In this document: in pieces, positions 1 through 6,857 of the stretch
How the letters are laid out: each line of letters begins with the position of its first letter
How positions within the stretch are numbered: position 1 is the stretch's first letter
Notes under the pieces: generated by a model
What the model saw: only the letters and a program-made list of their open reading frames with translations
What the model was told of the DNA's origin: nothing
The model's database searches: none
NCBI GenBank assembly: GCA_016235265.1
Contig: JACRLI010000004.1
Span: forward strand, 107,485 to 171,484
DNA: 64,000 bases
Direction: 5' to 3'
Source of the DNA: Candidatus Eisenbacteria bacterium
GTDB taxonomy: Bacteria > Eisenbacteria > RBG-16-71-46 > JACRLI01
Position numbers and translations under genes: made by a program

Positions 1-452
1 CGGCCTCCGCCACCGGCGTGTACCTGCTGCGCGCCGCCCGGGGCAACGGCGGCCACGGCGACGGCACGGTGGTGCTGCAGGAGAGCGGCGTCACCTACGC
101 GTTCGTGGAGGGCGCGCTGCCGCTGCTGGAGAAGGAAGGCGTGGACCTGAACGTGTACTACGTGGCCAGCGCCGAGCTCTTCGACGCCCTGCCGCGCGCC
201 GAGCAGGACCGCATCTTCCCCGAGTCGCGCGCGCGGGAGGCCATGGGTATCACCGGCTTCACCCTGCCCACGATGTACCGCTGGATCCTCTCGGAGCAGG
301 GTCGAACCGCCACGCTGCACCCGTTCCTCAAGGGTCACTTCCTGGGCAGCGGCCAGGCCGACAAGGTGCTGGCCGAGGCCGGCCTGGACGGCGAGAGCCA
401 GTTCCGGGCGATCCTCAAGTACGTGAAGGGTCGCCAGCCCCAGCCGCTGTAG
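1..452 (+). CDS. tkt: Transketolase, C-terminal fragment (5' end outside window)
   Basis: The reading frame is open from base 3 and ends at TAG, so only about the last 150 codons are visible. The tail has the typical transketolase C-terminal pattern: GITGFTLPTMYRW, then TLHPF and GHFLGSG, then AEAGLDG. This small alpha/beta domain follows the thiamine-diphosphate (PP and Pyr) domains in the full enzyme, which transfers two-carbon ketol units between sugar phosphates in the cytoplasm. A strong hairpin follows about 115 bases downstream. Its position near microcompartment-like sugar-phosphate genes (EutN, RpiB, DeoC) could be meaningful, but transketolase is also a housekeeping enzyme. The family call is confident from the C-terminal motifs; a DXS or other TPP enzyme is less likely. 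Confidence 0.85.
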   Translation, partial: ASATGVYLLRAARGNGGHGDGTVVLQESGVTYAFVEGALPLLEKEGVDLNVYYVASAELFDALPRAEQDRIFPESRAREAMGITGFTLPTMYRWILSEQGRTATLHPFLKGHFLGSGQADKVLAEAGLDGESQFRAILKYVKGRQPQPL

Positions 453-567
453 GGCGGCGCTGCGGTGGCCTCGTGCGCGTGGCGCCGCACGGCAGGCCCC
501 CCGGCGGCGCGGCGCGGCTGCGAGGCGCCGGGCGGGCCACCTTCGCCGGGCAGGACCCACGAATAGA

Positions 568-610
568 AACGGGGTGGCCGAAGGGCCGCCCCGTTCGCTT
601 GTCTTTCTGC
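568..610. terminator. Hairpin terminator between convergent genes
   Basis: A 12-bp stem (568-579 with 584-595, one G-T pair) closes a GAAG loop and is followed by a T-rich stretch. It lies between the end of the transketolase gene and the end of the minus-strand EutN gene, so it may serve both directions. Confidence 0.75.
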
Positions 611-617
611 CGCCGCG

Positions 618-887
618 CTATTCCACGTCCACGTGGTCCACCACCCCCACGATCATCGTGCGCACCGGCTCGCGGTTCCCGCCCAGGATCTGCGAGGCGC
701 CGTTGCCCTCGTCCAGGATCAGCACCTTCTCGCCGGGCCCGGCGCCCACCTTGTCGAGCGCGATCATCGGCTGGCCCGTCGGCTTGTCGTGCTCACCCAC
801 CACCTGCACCAGCAGCAGCTTGTGGTTGCAGATGGGGCAGATCTTGACGGTGGACACCACCTCGCCGACGACGTAGCCGAGTTTCAT
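618..887 (-). CDS. EutN/CcmL-family bacterial microcompartment vertex protein (BMC-P)
   Basis: This 89-residue protein has the size and sequence of EutN/CcmL pentamers, which cap the vertices of bacterial microcompartment shells. The start MKLGYVVGEVVSTVK and the central pattern GAGPGEKVLILDEGNGAS match the family's conserved N-terminal strand and GxGxGExVL signature. A CPICNHK segment adds two cysteines near residue 20, which is unusual. The gene is the last of a minus-strand run after a DUF4258/DUF2283 pair, with only 8 bases between it and the DUF2283 stop. No hexameric BMC-H shell gene is in this window, so the rest of the shell must lie elsewhere. The RpiB-like and DeoC genes about 5-7 kb away carry encapsulation-like N-termini and are its probable cargo. 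Confidence 0.88.
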   Translation of the reverse strand: MKLGYVVGEVVSTVKICPICNHKLLLVQVVGEHDKPTGQPMIALDKVGAGPGEKVLILDEGNGASQILGGNREPVRTMIVGVVDHVDVE

Positions 888-895
888 GAATGCCC

Positions 896-1165
896 CTATG
901 CCGCCCTGAGGGGCGACAGATCCGCGACGGGAATCGGGGGGAATCCCAACCGACGCAACACGCGGTTCAGAGTGGCCGCCGTCACCTTGCCTGGGGCGGT
1001 CATCTCGATCCCGATGGCCTTCCCGCGCCGGTTGAAATCAACGAGCAGGCCCGCAGCCGCCTTCTCCGTACGGCAGCTACGGTCCCGGGGAGCGCGCGGC
1101 AGATATAGATAGGCGGCCAGCGGCCGCCCATGCCGGTAGGTGATCTCAAGATAGGATTCGATCAT
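896..1165 (-). CDS. DUF2283-like small protein (putative antitoxin partner)
   Basis: This 89-residue protein begins MIESYLEITYRHGRPLAAYL and contains LLVDFNRRGKAIGIEM, the pattern of DUF2283 proteins (a short beta-rich unit around a D-x-x-G-x-x-x-G-I-E motif). Its ATG overlaps the stop of the upstream DUF4258 gene by four bases, so the two are translationally coupled. DUF4258/DUF2283 pairs are widespread and usually treated as toxin-antitoxin-like modules, but biochemical proof is thin. The C-terminal part (residues about 57-80) may be a short helical extension. The family assignment comes from motif memory; the regulatory role is inferred from the pairing only. Confidence 0.65.
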   Translation of the reverse strand: MIESYLEITYRHGRPLAAYLYLPRAPRDRSCRTEKAAAGLLVDFNRRGKAIGIEMTAPGKVTAATLNRVLRRLGFPPIPVADLSPLRAA

Positions 1166-1434
1166 CGTCGTTCCTTCTGCACCGGATAGGCTGTAATGAC
1201 TACTAGCAGCGACGCGACCAGATCAGGCTCCACCACAATCTCCCAGGGGCGATTGGCATGCCGCGTCAGTGCGCGCCATCTCCCTGCGGCGACGTCCCGG
1301 CGCAGGGACGAGGCTCTCCCAAGCATAGCCCTCAGGTCCACTTCTGAGAAGCACCTGTCCTCCATCCGCTTCAAGAGATGTGGGGTCAGTTCCAACTCCC
1401 AGTGCCACCACCGGGGCCACTTGCTCCGTGGCAT
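1162..1434 (-). CDS. DUF4258-like small protein (putative toxin partner)
   Basis: This 90-residue basic protein contains ELTPHLLKRMEDRCFSEVDL, the His/Arg-rich opening of DUF4258, and ends in strands (WEIVVEP, LLVVITAYPV) like the family. DUF4258 proteins resemble the RelE/BrnT-type toxin fold and usually precede a DUF2283 gene, as here with an ATGA overlap. The pair sits directly upstream of a microcompartment vertex gene on the same strand, which is an odd neighbour. No promoter was recognised in the 170 bases upstream. Confidence 0.6.
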   Translation of the reverse strand: MPRSKWPRWWHWELELTPHLLKRMEDRCFSEVDLRAMLGRASSLRRDVAAGRWRALTRHANRPWEIVVEPDLVASLLVVITAYPVQKERR

Positions 1435-1605
1435 TTGGTGTCTCGGTTACCCGCGGGGGTCTGGTCCTGCCGTGGGGTCGGGCGCAAGCGGAGTTACTTC
1501 TTCGAATTCGAGGGAACAACACGGGAGGCGTGTGGGAATCGAATTCCAATCGGAGAGACGTGCTTCGGCGGCCGGCGAGCACCGGCGTGGCCTACTGGTT
1601 CGAGC

Positions 1606-2265
1606 TTACCCCTCCGTGCCGCTCCGGGTCTTCACCGACCCGGTTTCTCGACACAACAGGTCGAGGACCTCCTCGACCTCGTCGGAACCGTCCAGGTCCC
1701 TCAGACCATTGGTGTCGATGCGGTGCACGCGCACGGTGGAGGAGATCTCGTCGGCCCAGCGCTCGTAGCTCTTCTCCAGGCGCGCGAGATAGTCGGCGCT
1801 GATGGTGCGCTCGCACTCCCGGCCGCGCTTGGCGATGCGCTTGAGCAGCGTGTCGGGGTGCGCCCGCAGGTAGATCACCATGCTGGGCGGACGGAACTCG
1901 GACAGGATCCGCTCATATTCCTCGCGGTACTGCCGGTGTTCCTCGGAGGAGATGTAGCCCATGTCGAACAGCCCGCGCTCGAACACCTCCGCGTCCTCGT
2001 AGATGGTGCGGTCCTGGATGAAGTGATCCGCCGAGAGCATCATGCGGCGCTGGAAATCGGCGCGGTGCTCCAGGAAGTAGAGCTGCGAGCGAAGCGCCCA
2101 CGTCTTCATGTCGCCGTAGAACTTCGCCAGGTAGGGGTTCTCGATCGCGGGTTCGAAGTATGCGATCCAGCCGAGGCGCTGGTGGATGAGGCGTGTCAGG
2201 TAGGTCTTGCCGACGCCGATGTTGCCGGCGATCGCCAGGAAGAAGGGCTGTCCCATGGCGGGCAT
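1606..2265 (-). CDS. Deoxynucleoside kinase (dNK/dGK/dCK family)
   Basis: This cytoplasmic P-loop kinase of 219 residues phosphorylates deoxynucleosides at the 5' position in dNTP salvage. The Walker A motif is GNIGVGKT (residues 14-21). The DRTIYED segment (85-91) matches the family's D/E-R-S catalytic and sugar-binding motif, and an arginine-rich lid (KRGRECER) lies near residues 145-152. Residues FEPAIENPYL match the substrate-binding segment of bacterial dGK/dAK enzymes. An internal start at Met4 is also possible. The base specificity cannot be read from the sequence. Its closeness to DeoC, which handles deoxyribose 5-phosphate, fits a deoxynucleoside-salvage theme. Two DnaA-box-like sequences lie upstream. 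Confidence 0.85.
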   Translation of the reverse strand: MPAMGQPFFLAIAGNIGVGKTYLTRLIHQRLGWIAYFEPAIENPYLAKFYGDMKTWALRSQLYFLEHRADFQRRMMLSADHFIQDRTIYEDAEVFERGLFDMGYISSEEHRQYREEYERILSEFRPPSMVIYLRAHPDTLLKRIAKRGRECERTISADYLARLEKSYERWADEISSTVRVHRIDTNGLRDLDGSDEVEEVLDLLCRETGSVKTRSGTEG

Positions 2266-2380
2266 TATCGCACCGCGAAGAAGGCGGGTTCAAGGAATGC
2301 GGCGCACCGGCCCGAAAAAAATCGCCGGCCAGGCCGCCGCGGGGCAGTGAGGCCCTCGCGGACGGCGCAGCCGGCGAAAG

Positions 2381-2439
2381 ATATCCACCGCCGGGAGCGT
2401 TTCCCGGTTCCCCGGGGTCACCGGGGCGGGTTATCCACC
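2381..2439. promoter_or_regulatory. Pair of DnaA-box-like sites upstream of the dNK gene
   Basis: A 14-base direct repeat (TATCCACCGCCGGG) occurs at 2382-2395 and 2432-2445. Including the preceding base, the copies read ATATCCACC and TTATCCACC, which differ from the DnaA box TTATCCACA at two and one positions. They lie upstream of the minus-strand deoxynucleoside kinase. Regulation by DnaA is inference. Confidence 0.3.
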
Positions 2440-2490
2440 GCCGGGGCGGCGGACGACGCGGGGTCCTGCGCCGCCCGCCGCCCGCGGACG

Positions 2491-3054
2491 TCAGTCGTCG
2501 TTCTTGTCGCGCCCGCGGTGGCCGTGCCGCTCGCGCTTCTCGTCGCGCCGCGCCTCCCGCCAGTCCTCACGGGCATGGCGGCGGTCGTCGCGCCGATGGT
2601 CACGCCATTCGCGGCCGCGCCATCCGTGGTTCTCGCGCCACTGGCTGGCGGACACGTGCCGGTAGTGGCGGTAGCGCGGGCCCACCTGGATCACCTCGCG
2701 CGGGATGACGTTGACGTTGATGCAGGCCCACGGGCCGCGCCACCCGCGGGAGCGGTACCAGTACCCTTCACGGTAGGCGTACCACCAGGGGCCGGCGCAG
2801 TAGACGTCGGCGTCGTCGTAGTCACCCACGAAGTAGATCCCGGTGCCGGCGATCCCGGAGCGGCGCGGCTCGGACTGGAACAGGATCCGGGCGGGCGGGG
2901 CATTCACATCCACCGAGACGCGGACCACGGCGCCCGCCGCAGCCGGCGTAAGCACCATCCCAAGGCAGAGCAGGAGAGCCGCTTTTGCGAATCCGGAGGT
3001 AGGCGTGCCGGCCAGTCCGGCCGGACGGTCTGTGCGCGATGTGAGGGTCTTCAT
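2491..3054 (-). CDS. Secreted small basic protein, aromatic motif plus Arg/Asp/His-rich tail
   Basis: The ATG at 3054 is preceded by GGAGG at good spacing, giving 187 residues. The frame stays open further upstream, but that stretch lacks a ribosome-binding site and has no protein-like composition. An N-terminal signal peptide with hydrophobic core AKAALLLCLGMVLTPAAAGA spans roughly residues 22-41. The mature part has a glycine/tyrosine-rich segment (GTGIYFVGDYDDADVYC) and a WYAYREGYWYRSRGWRGPW block similar to the YXWGXW-type motif of periplasmic proteins. The last 80 residues are nearly all R, H, D, E and K and look disordered. Function is unknown; metal or envelope binding is possible. It is divergent from mntR, sharing a 300-base intergenic region with the operator. 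Confidence 0.7.
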   Translation of the reverse strand: MKTLTSRTDRPAGLAGTPTSGFAKAALLLCLGMVLTPAAAGAVVRVSVDVNAPPARILFQSEPRRSGIAGTGIYFVGDYDDADVYCAGPWWYAYREGYWYRSRGWRGPWACINVNVIPREVIQVGPRYRHYRHVSASQWRENHGWRGREWRDHRRDDRRHAREDWREARRDEKRERHGHRGRDKNDD

Positions 3055-3311
3055 TGTAGTTTCCTCCACGTTCGGCCTTCGGGGGTCTGGCACCTCACCT
3101 GCCGCGTATTGCATAGGCCATGCCGGAACCGGCGGCCCGACTCGAAACCCGGCTTCCATTGCAGGAACGGTAGTTACGAGCACCATGGCCAGGCGGCAAA
3201 CGCAAACGGCGGAACTCCGGGTGGCAGTTGGTACACACCGGTGCCGCAGCAGGGACACACGGCTTGAGAGGGGCCTACCAGGCTCAAGTTGGGGCCCGCT
3301 CCGGCCGAAAT

Positions 3312-3339
3312 TTAGATTGACCTAACTTTAGAATTAGGT
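3312..3339. promoter_or_regulatory. Putative DtxR/MntR operator upstream of mntR
   Basis: ACCTAA (3320-3325) and TTAGGT (3334-3339) form a perfect inverted repeat with an 8-base spacer. An overlapping TTAG-N6-CTAA palindrome begins at 3312. Half-sites TTAGG and CCTAA are those of DtxR-family boxes. The elements overlap promoter-like hexamers (TTGACC 3317-3322, TAGAAT 3329-3334) and end 12 bases before the mntR ATG, in an AT-rich island within GC-rich DNA. Autoregulation by MntR is inferred. Confidence 0.6.
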
Positions 3340-3351
3340 GACCCTGAATTC

Positions 3352-4158
3352 ATGCGTTCCATGGAGCCCGAGCCCATGCACAGCCCGACGGTCGAGAACT
3401 ACCTCAAGGCGCTGTACCTGCTGGCCGTCCCCGGCCGGGGAGTGAGCACCTCCCGGCTGGCCTCGCGGTTGGAGATCCGCGCCGCGTCCGTGACCCACAT
3501 GCTGCGGCGGCTGGCCGACGCGCGCCTGGTGGCCTACGAGCGCTACCGGGGCGCCACCCTGACGCCGGAGGGCGAGCGCGCCGCCACCGCGGTGGTGCGG
3601 CGCCACCGGATTCTCGAACAGTTCCTGCACCGGATGTGCGGGTTGCCGCTGGACCAGGTGCACCTCGAGGCCGAGAAACTCGAGCACGCCGCCTCCGACG
3701 CCTTCGTGGACGCCCTGGATCGCCTGCTCGGCCACCCGGTGCTGGACCCGCACGGCGATCCCATCCCCGACCGCACCGGTCGCGTGCGCGGCGACGCGTC
3801 GCACCCCCTGGACGAGCTCGAGGCCGGCACGGTCGCGGTGGTGAGCCGCGTCGAGGATTCCCGCCTGGAGGCGCTGCGGCACCTGGTGAGCCTGGGGCTT
3901 GTCCCCGGCGCGCGCATCACCCTCCTCCGCCGACTGGAGTTCGACGGCTCCGTGGAGTTGCAGGTGGGCCGCACGCGGGTGGTGCTGAGCCGCGAGCTGG
4001 CGCGCACCCTCCGCGTGGCCCGCAATGTCACCTACCGGGGCCGCGCCGCGGCCGGGGACGCGCCGGGGACGCCTGAAGCCGGAGCCGCACGCCAGGGATC
4101 TTCGCGCGGCCCCGGCCCGCGGAAGCCCGCGCCCCCCGATCCGGAAGGCAGGCCATGA
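3352..4158 (+). CDS. mntR: DtxR/MntR-family metal-dependent transcriptional repressor
   Basis: The N-terminal winged helix starts at SPTVENYLKALYLLA and continues through RLASRLEIRAASVTHMLRRL, the family's DNA-reading helices. The dimerisation and metal-binding region follows (RRHRILEQFLHRMCG, EAEKLEHAASDAFVDAL). An SH3-like FeoA domain occupies about residues 145-225. The last 40 residues are Pro/Gly/Ala-rich and probably disordered, an addition to the family's usual length. Three in-frame ATGs (3352, 3361, 3376) are possible; the third has GGAG nine bases upstream and gives the most typical N-terminus. The stop overlaps the mntH start by four bases. Direct coupling to an NRAMP transporter indicates manganese (or iron) sensing. 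Confidence 0.88.
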   Translation: MRSMEPEPMHSPTVENYLKALYLLAVPGRGVSTSRLASRLEIRAASVTHMLRRLADARLVAYERYRGATLTPEGERAATAVVRRHRILEQFLHRMCGLPLDQVHLEAEKLEHAASDAFVDALDRLLGHPVLDPHGDPIPDRTGRVRGDASHPLDELEAGTVAVVSRVEDSRLEALRHLVSLGLVPGARITLLRRLEFDGSVELQVGRTRVVLSRELARTLRVARNVTYRGRAAAGDAPGTPEAGAARQGSSRGPGPRKPAPPDPEGRP

Positions 4159-5588
4159 GCCCGGACGACCCGCGCGATCCCACTCGCACCACCGAACCGG
4201 ACGCGGCTGGCTCGGAGACCCCGGAGGGCGCCATCCCCTCGCTCGAGGGCCTCCACGGCTCGGTGGAGGTCCCCCACCACTCGGAGAGCTTCGTGCGCCA
4301 GTGGCGGGCGTTCGTGGGCCCCGCGGTGCTGATCAGCGTGGGCTACATGGACCCGGGCAACTGGGGCACCGACCTCATGGGCGGAGCGCAGTACAAGTTC
4401 GACCTGCTGTGGGTCGTGGGCGTGGCCAGTCTGATGGCGGTCTTCATGCAGGTGATCTCGGCGCGGCTGGGCGTGGTCACCGGCAAGGACCTGGCCCAGT
4501 GCTGCCGCGACTGGTACCCGGCCTGGACGCGCTGGCCCAACTGGATCCTGACCGAGCTGGCCATCGGCGCGTGCGACCTGGCCGAGGTGCTGGGCAGCGC
4601 GGTGGCGCTGAATCTGCTGTTCCACATCCCGCTGCTGTGGGCGGTGATCATCACCGCGTTCGACGTGATGCTGCTGCTGGCGCTGCAGAAATCGGGGATG
4701 CGCACCATCGAGGCGGTGGTGATGGTGCTGGTGGCCACCATCTCCGTGTGCTACTTCATCGAGATCTTCGTGTTGCAGCAGACGCGGCCCGACTTCCTGG
4801 AGATGGCCCGCGCCATGTCCACGCCCGGGTTCCGCCAGGCCGGCATGCTGTACGTGGCGGTGGGCATCATCGGCGCCACGGTGATGCCGCACAACCTGTA
4901 CCTGCACTCCGCGCTGGTGCAGTCGCGCAACTTCCAGCGCGACGAGCCCTCGGTGCGCCGCGCCATCCGGTTCAACACCATCGACTCCACCGTGGCGCTG
5001 AGCATCGCCTTCCTGGTGAACGCTTCCATCCTGGTGCTCGCGGCGCTGGTGTTCCACGGCAAGACCCAGGTCACGGTCCCCGGCGGCGGCACGGTGGTGT
5101 TCGGCCCGGACAGCGACTGGATCCGCGTGGCCTACCTGACGCTGGCGCCGCTGCTGGGCGCCACCGCCGCCAGCACGCTCTTCGCCGTGGCCCTGCTGGC
5201 CAGCGGCCAGAGCAGCACCATCACCGGCACGCTGGCCGGCCAGGTGGTCATGGAGGGGTTCATGACCTGGCGCATCGCGCCGTGGGTGCGCCGCGTGATC
5301 ACGCGCGGGCTCGCCATCCTGCCCGCGGTGGTGATCATCGCGGTGCGCGGCGACAGCAGCGTCACGGACCTGCTGACCCTGAGCCAGGTGGTCCTCGCGC
5401 TCCAACTCCCCCTGGCGATGTTTCCCCTGCTACACTTCACCAGTTCCCGGAAGCGGATGGGCAAGTGGAAGCTGGGGGGCGTGCTGCTGGTCGGCGGCTG
5501 GGCCAGCGCCTTCCTGATCACCGCGATGGACCTCTACGGCCTGCCGTCGTCCGTCCACACGGCATGGCACGTGATCACGGGACGATAG
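4155..5588 (+). CDS. mntH: NRAMP-family divalent metal transporter (Mn2+/Fe2+)
   Basis: This 477-residue inner-membrane protein has the hallmark NRAMP motifs DPGNW (residues 66-70, TM1 metal ligands) and MPHNLYLHSALVQSR (from about 243, TM6 with the Met-Pro-His metal-binding turn). About eleven hydrophobic segments follow a polar 45-residue N-terminus. The family couples proton movement to Mn2+ or Fe2+ import. Its ATG overlaps the mntR stop (ATGA), and a universal stress protein gene follows 27 bases later, so all three are probably co-transcribed and repressed by MntR at high metal. The conserved Met of the MPH motif is kept, which in NRAMPs favours transition metals over Mg2+. Confidence 0.92.
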   Translation: MSPDDPRDPTRTTEPDAAGSETPEGAIPSLEGLHGSVEVPHHSESFVRQWRAFVGPAVLISVGYMDPGNWGTDLMGGAQYKFDLLWVVGVASLMAVFMQVISARLGVVTGKDLAQCCRDWYPAWTRWPNWILTELAIGACDLAEVLGSAVALNLLFHIPLLWAVIITAFDVMLLLALQKSGMRTIEAVVMVLVATISVCYFIEIFVLQQTRPDFLEMARAMSTPGFRQAGMLYVAVGIIGATVMPHNLYLHSALVQSRNFQRDEPSVRRAIRFNTIDSTVALSIAFLVNASILVLAALVFHGKTQVTVPGGGTVVFGPDSDWIRVAYLTLAPLLGATAASTLFAVALLASGQSSTITGTLAGQVVMEGFMTWRIAPWVRRVITRGLAILPAVVIIAVRGDSSVTDLLTLSQVVLALQLPLAMFPLLHFTSSRKRMGKWKLGGVLLVGGWASAFLITAMDLYGLPSSVHTAWHVITGR

Positions 5589-5615
5589 CGGCGCGACCAG
5601 GCCCCGGAGGAGCGC

Positions 5616-6032
5616 ATGTACCAGAAGATCCTCATCACCGTGGACCACACGCCCACCGACCGCGCCATCCTGGACCACGTGAAGCCGATGGCGAAGCTCA
5701 TGAACAGTCGCGTGGTGCTGCTGCACGTGGCCACCGGCTGGGCGGCGCAGTGGTACGGAGCCGACGGCGTGAGCGAGGAGATCCGCGAGGACCAGGCCTA
5801 CCTCGAGAAGGTGAAGGCCGAGTTCGAGGCGGAGGCGATCCCCGTGGAGACGCACCTGGCGTTCGGCGACCCGGTGAAGGAGATCGTGCGCTGGGTCCAG
5901 GAACAGGGCTGCGACCTCATCGCCATGAGCACCCACGGCCATCGCTTCCTGGCCGACATCTTCCTCGGCGCCACCGCCTCCAAGGTCCAGCACCAGGTGA
6001 GCGTGCCGGTCCTGCTGCTGAGGGCGTGGTAG
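5616..6032 (+). CDS. Universal stress protein (UspA family)
   Basis: This 138-residue single-domain Usp protein begins MYQKILITVDHTPTDRAIL. Near the C-terminus it has the family pattern DLIAMSTHGH followed by GATASKV and VSVPVLLLR, the region that binds ATP in ATP-binding Usps (G-2x-G-9x-G-S/T). Here the second glycine of the loop is replaced in THGHRFLADIFLGATA, so ATP binding is uncertain. GGAG lies upstream of the ATG. It follows mntH closely on the same strand, suggesting a metal or oxidative stress link by operon membership. Confidence 0.85.
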   Translation: MYQKILITVDHTPTDRAILDHVKPMAKLMNSRVVLLHVATGWAAQWYGADGVSEEIREDQAYLEKVKAEFEAEAIPVETHLAFGDPVKEIVRWVQEQGCDLIAMSTHGHRFLADIFLGATASKVQHQVSVPVLLLRAW

Positions 6033-6134
6033 GGCGAGGGCATCCCCCCGCCGGCATCCACGCGCCCCGGATCCACGCGCCCGACACCCCCGCCTTGCCG
6101 CATCCCGCCTCCCGGTGATACCTTCGGCCTTCCC

Positions 6135-6788
6135 ATGGAACGCACGGATCTGGAGAGTCTCGTCCGCAGGCTGGTGACCGAAGTCGTGGATCGCCTGGAG
6201 AAATCCGGGCCGGTCCCCACGGCGCCGCGCCGCGAGGAGCCCAACCCGCTGGGGCCGCCGCCACCCGCAACCGCGGTGTCCGCCGCCCCGAACGTCTCGG
6301 CCGCGGTGTCCGCCGCCCCGGACGTTTCGGCCTCGTCGCTCCGCGTCGCCATCGGCTCCGACCACGGCGGCTTCCCGCTCAAGGGCCTGCTCCTGCCCCA
6401 CCTGCACGGCCTCGGCTACCAGGTGACCGACGTGGGCACCCACGGCCCCGAAGCGGTGGACTATCCGGATTTCGCGAAGCAGGTCGCATGGCTGGTGGCG
6501 CGCGGCGCCGCCGACCGCGGCGTGGTGATTGACGGCGCCGGCATCGGCTCCGCCATGGCCGCCAACAAGGTGCGCGGCGTCCGTGCCGCCGTGTGCCACG
6601 ACCTCAAGACGGTGCTCAACTCCCGCGACCACAACGACGCCAACGTGCTGTCCATCGGCTCCGGCGTGGTGACGCCGGACCTGGCGAAGGAAATGGTCGA
6701 GACGTGGCTGCGGACGCCCTTCGGCGGCGGCCGCCACGCCAAGCGGGTGGCGAAGATCAACGAACTGGACGAAACGCGCGCGCCGTAG
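6135..6788 (+). CDS. RpiB/LacAB-family sugar-phosphate isomerase with encapsulation-like N-terminus
   Basis: Residues 69-210 form an RpiB domain: VAIGSDHGGFPLK (phosphate-binding SDHGG at 75-79), GIGSAMAANK and SRDHNDANVL (ring-opening His166). Family members interconvert ribose 5-phosphate and ribulose 5-phosphate or related sugars. The catalytic cysteine of the E. coli-type CGTG loop is replaced by Asp133 (IDGAGIG). A separate N-terminal helix (residues 3-22, DLESLVRRLVTEVVDRLE) has the hydrophobic pattern of microcompartment encapsulation peptides and is joined by a Pro/Ala/Val-rich linker containing a 30-bp tandem duplication. A DeoC gene with a similar N-terminus follows 66 bases later. 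Together with the EutN gene these are signature parts of SPU-type microcompartments. Confidence 0.85.
   Translation: MERTDLESLVRRLVTEVVDRLEKSGPVPTAPRREEPNPLGPPPPATAVSAAPNVSAAVSAAPDVSASSLRVAIGSDHGGFPLKGLLLPHLHGLGYQVTDVGTHGPEAVDYPDFAKQVAWLVARGAADRGVVIDGAGIGSAMAANKVRGVRAAVCHDLKTVLNSRDHNDANVLSIGSGVVTPDLAKEMVETWLRTPFGGGRHAKRVAKINELDETRAP
6273..6332 (+). repeat. 30-bp tandem duplication in the RpiB linker
   Basis: Two adjacent 30-base units (6273-6302 and 6303-6332) differ at only two positions. They encode AVSAAPNVSA and AVSAAPDVSA in the flexible linker between the encapsulation-like helix and the enzyme domain. Confidence 0.85.
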
Positions 6789-6857
6789 GGCACATGCCCG
6801 CACCAGGCGTGAATTCGGTGCGGCGCAGCAGGCAGGACGGAGCGGAGGTGGAAGTTG

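Noticed and set aside
1500..1560. tRNA-like T-loop sequences around TTCGAATTCGA and GGAATCGAATTCC
   Set aside because: No acceptor stem, D-arm or anticodon arm could be folded on either strand, and the T-stem does not pair properly.
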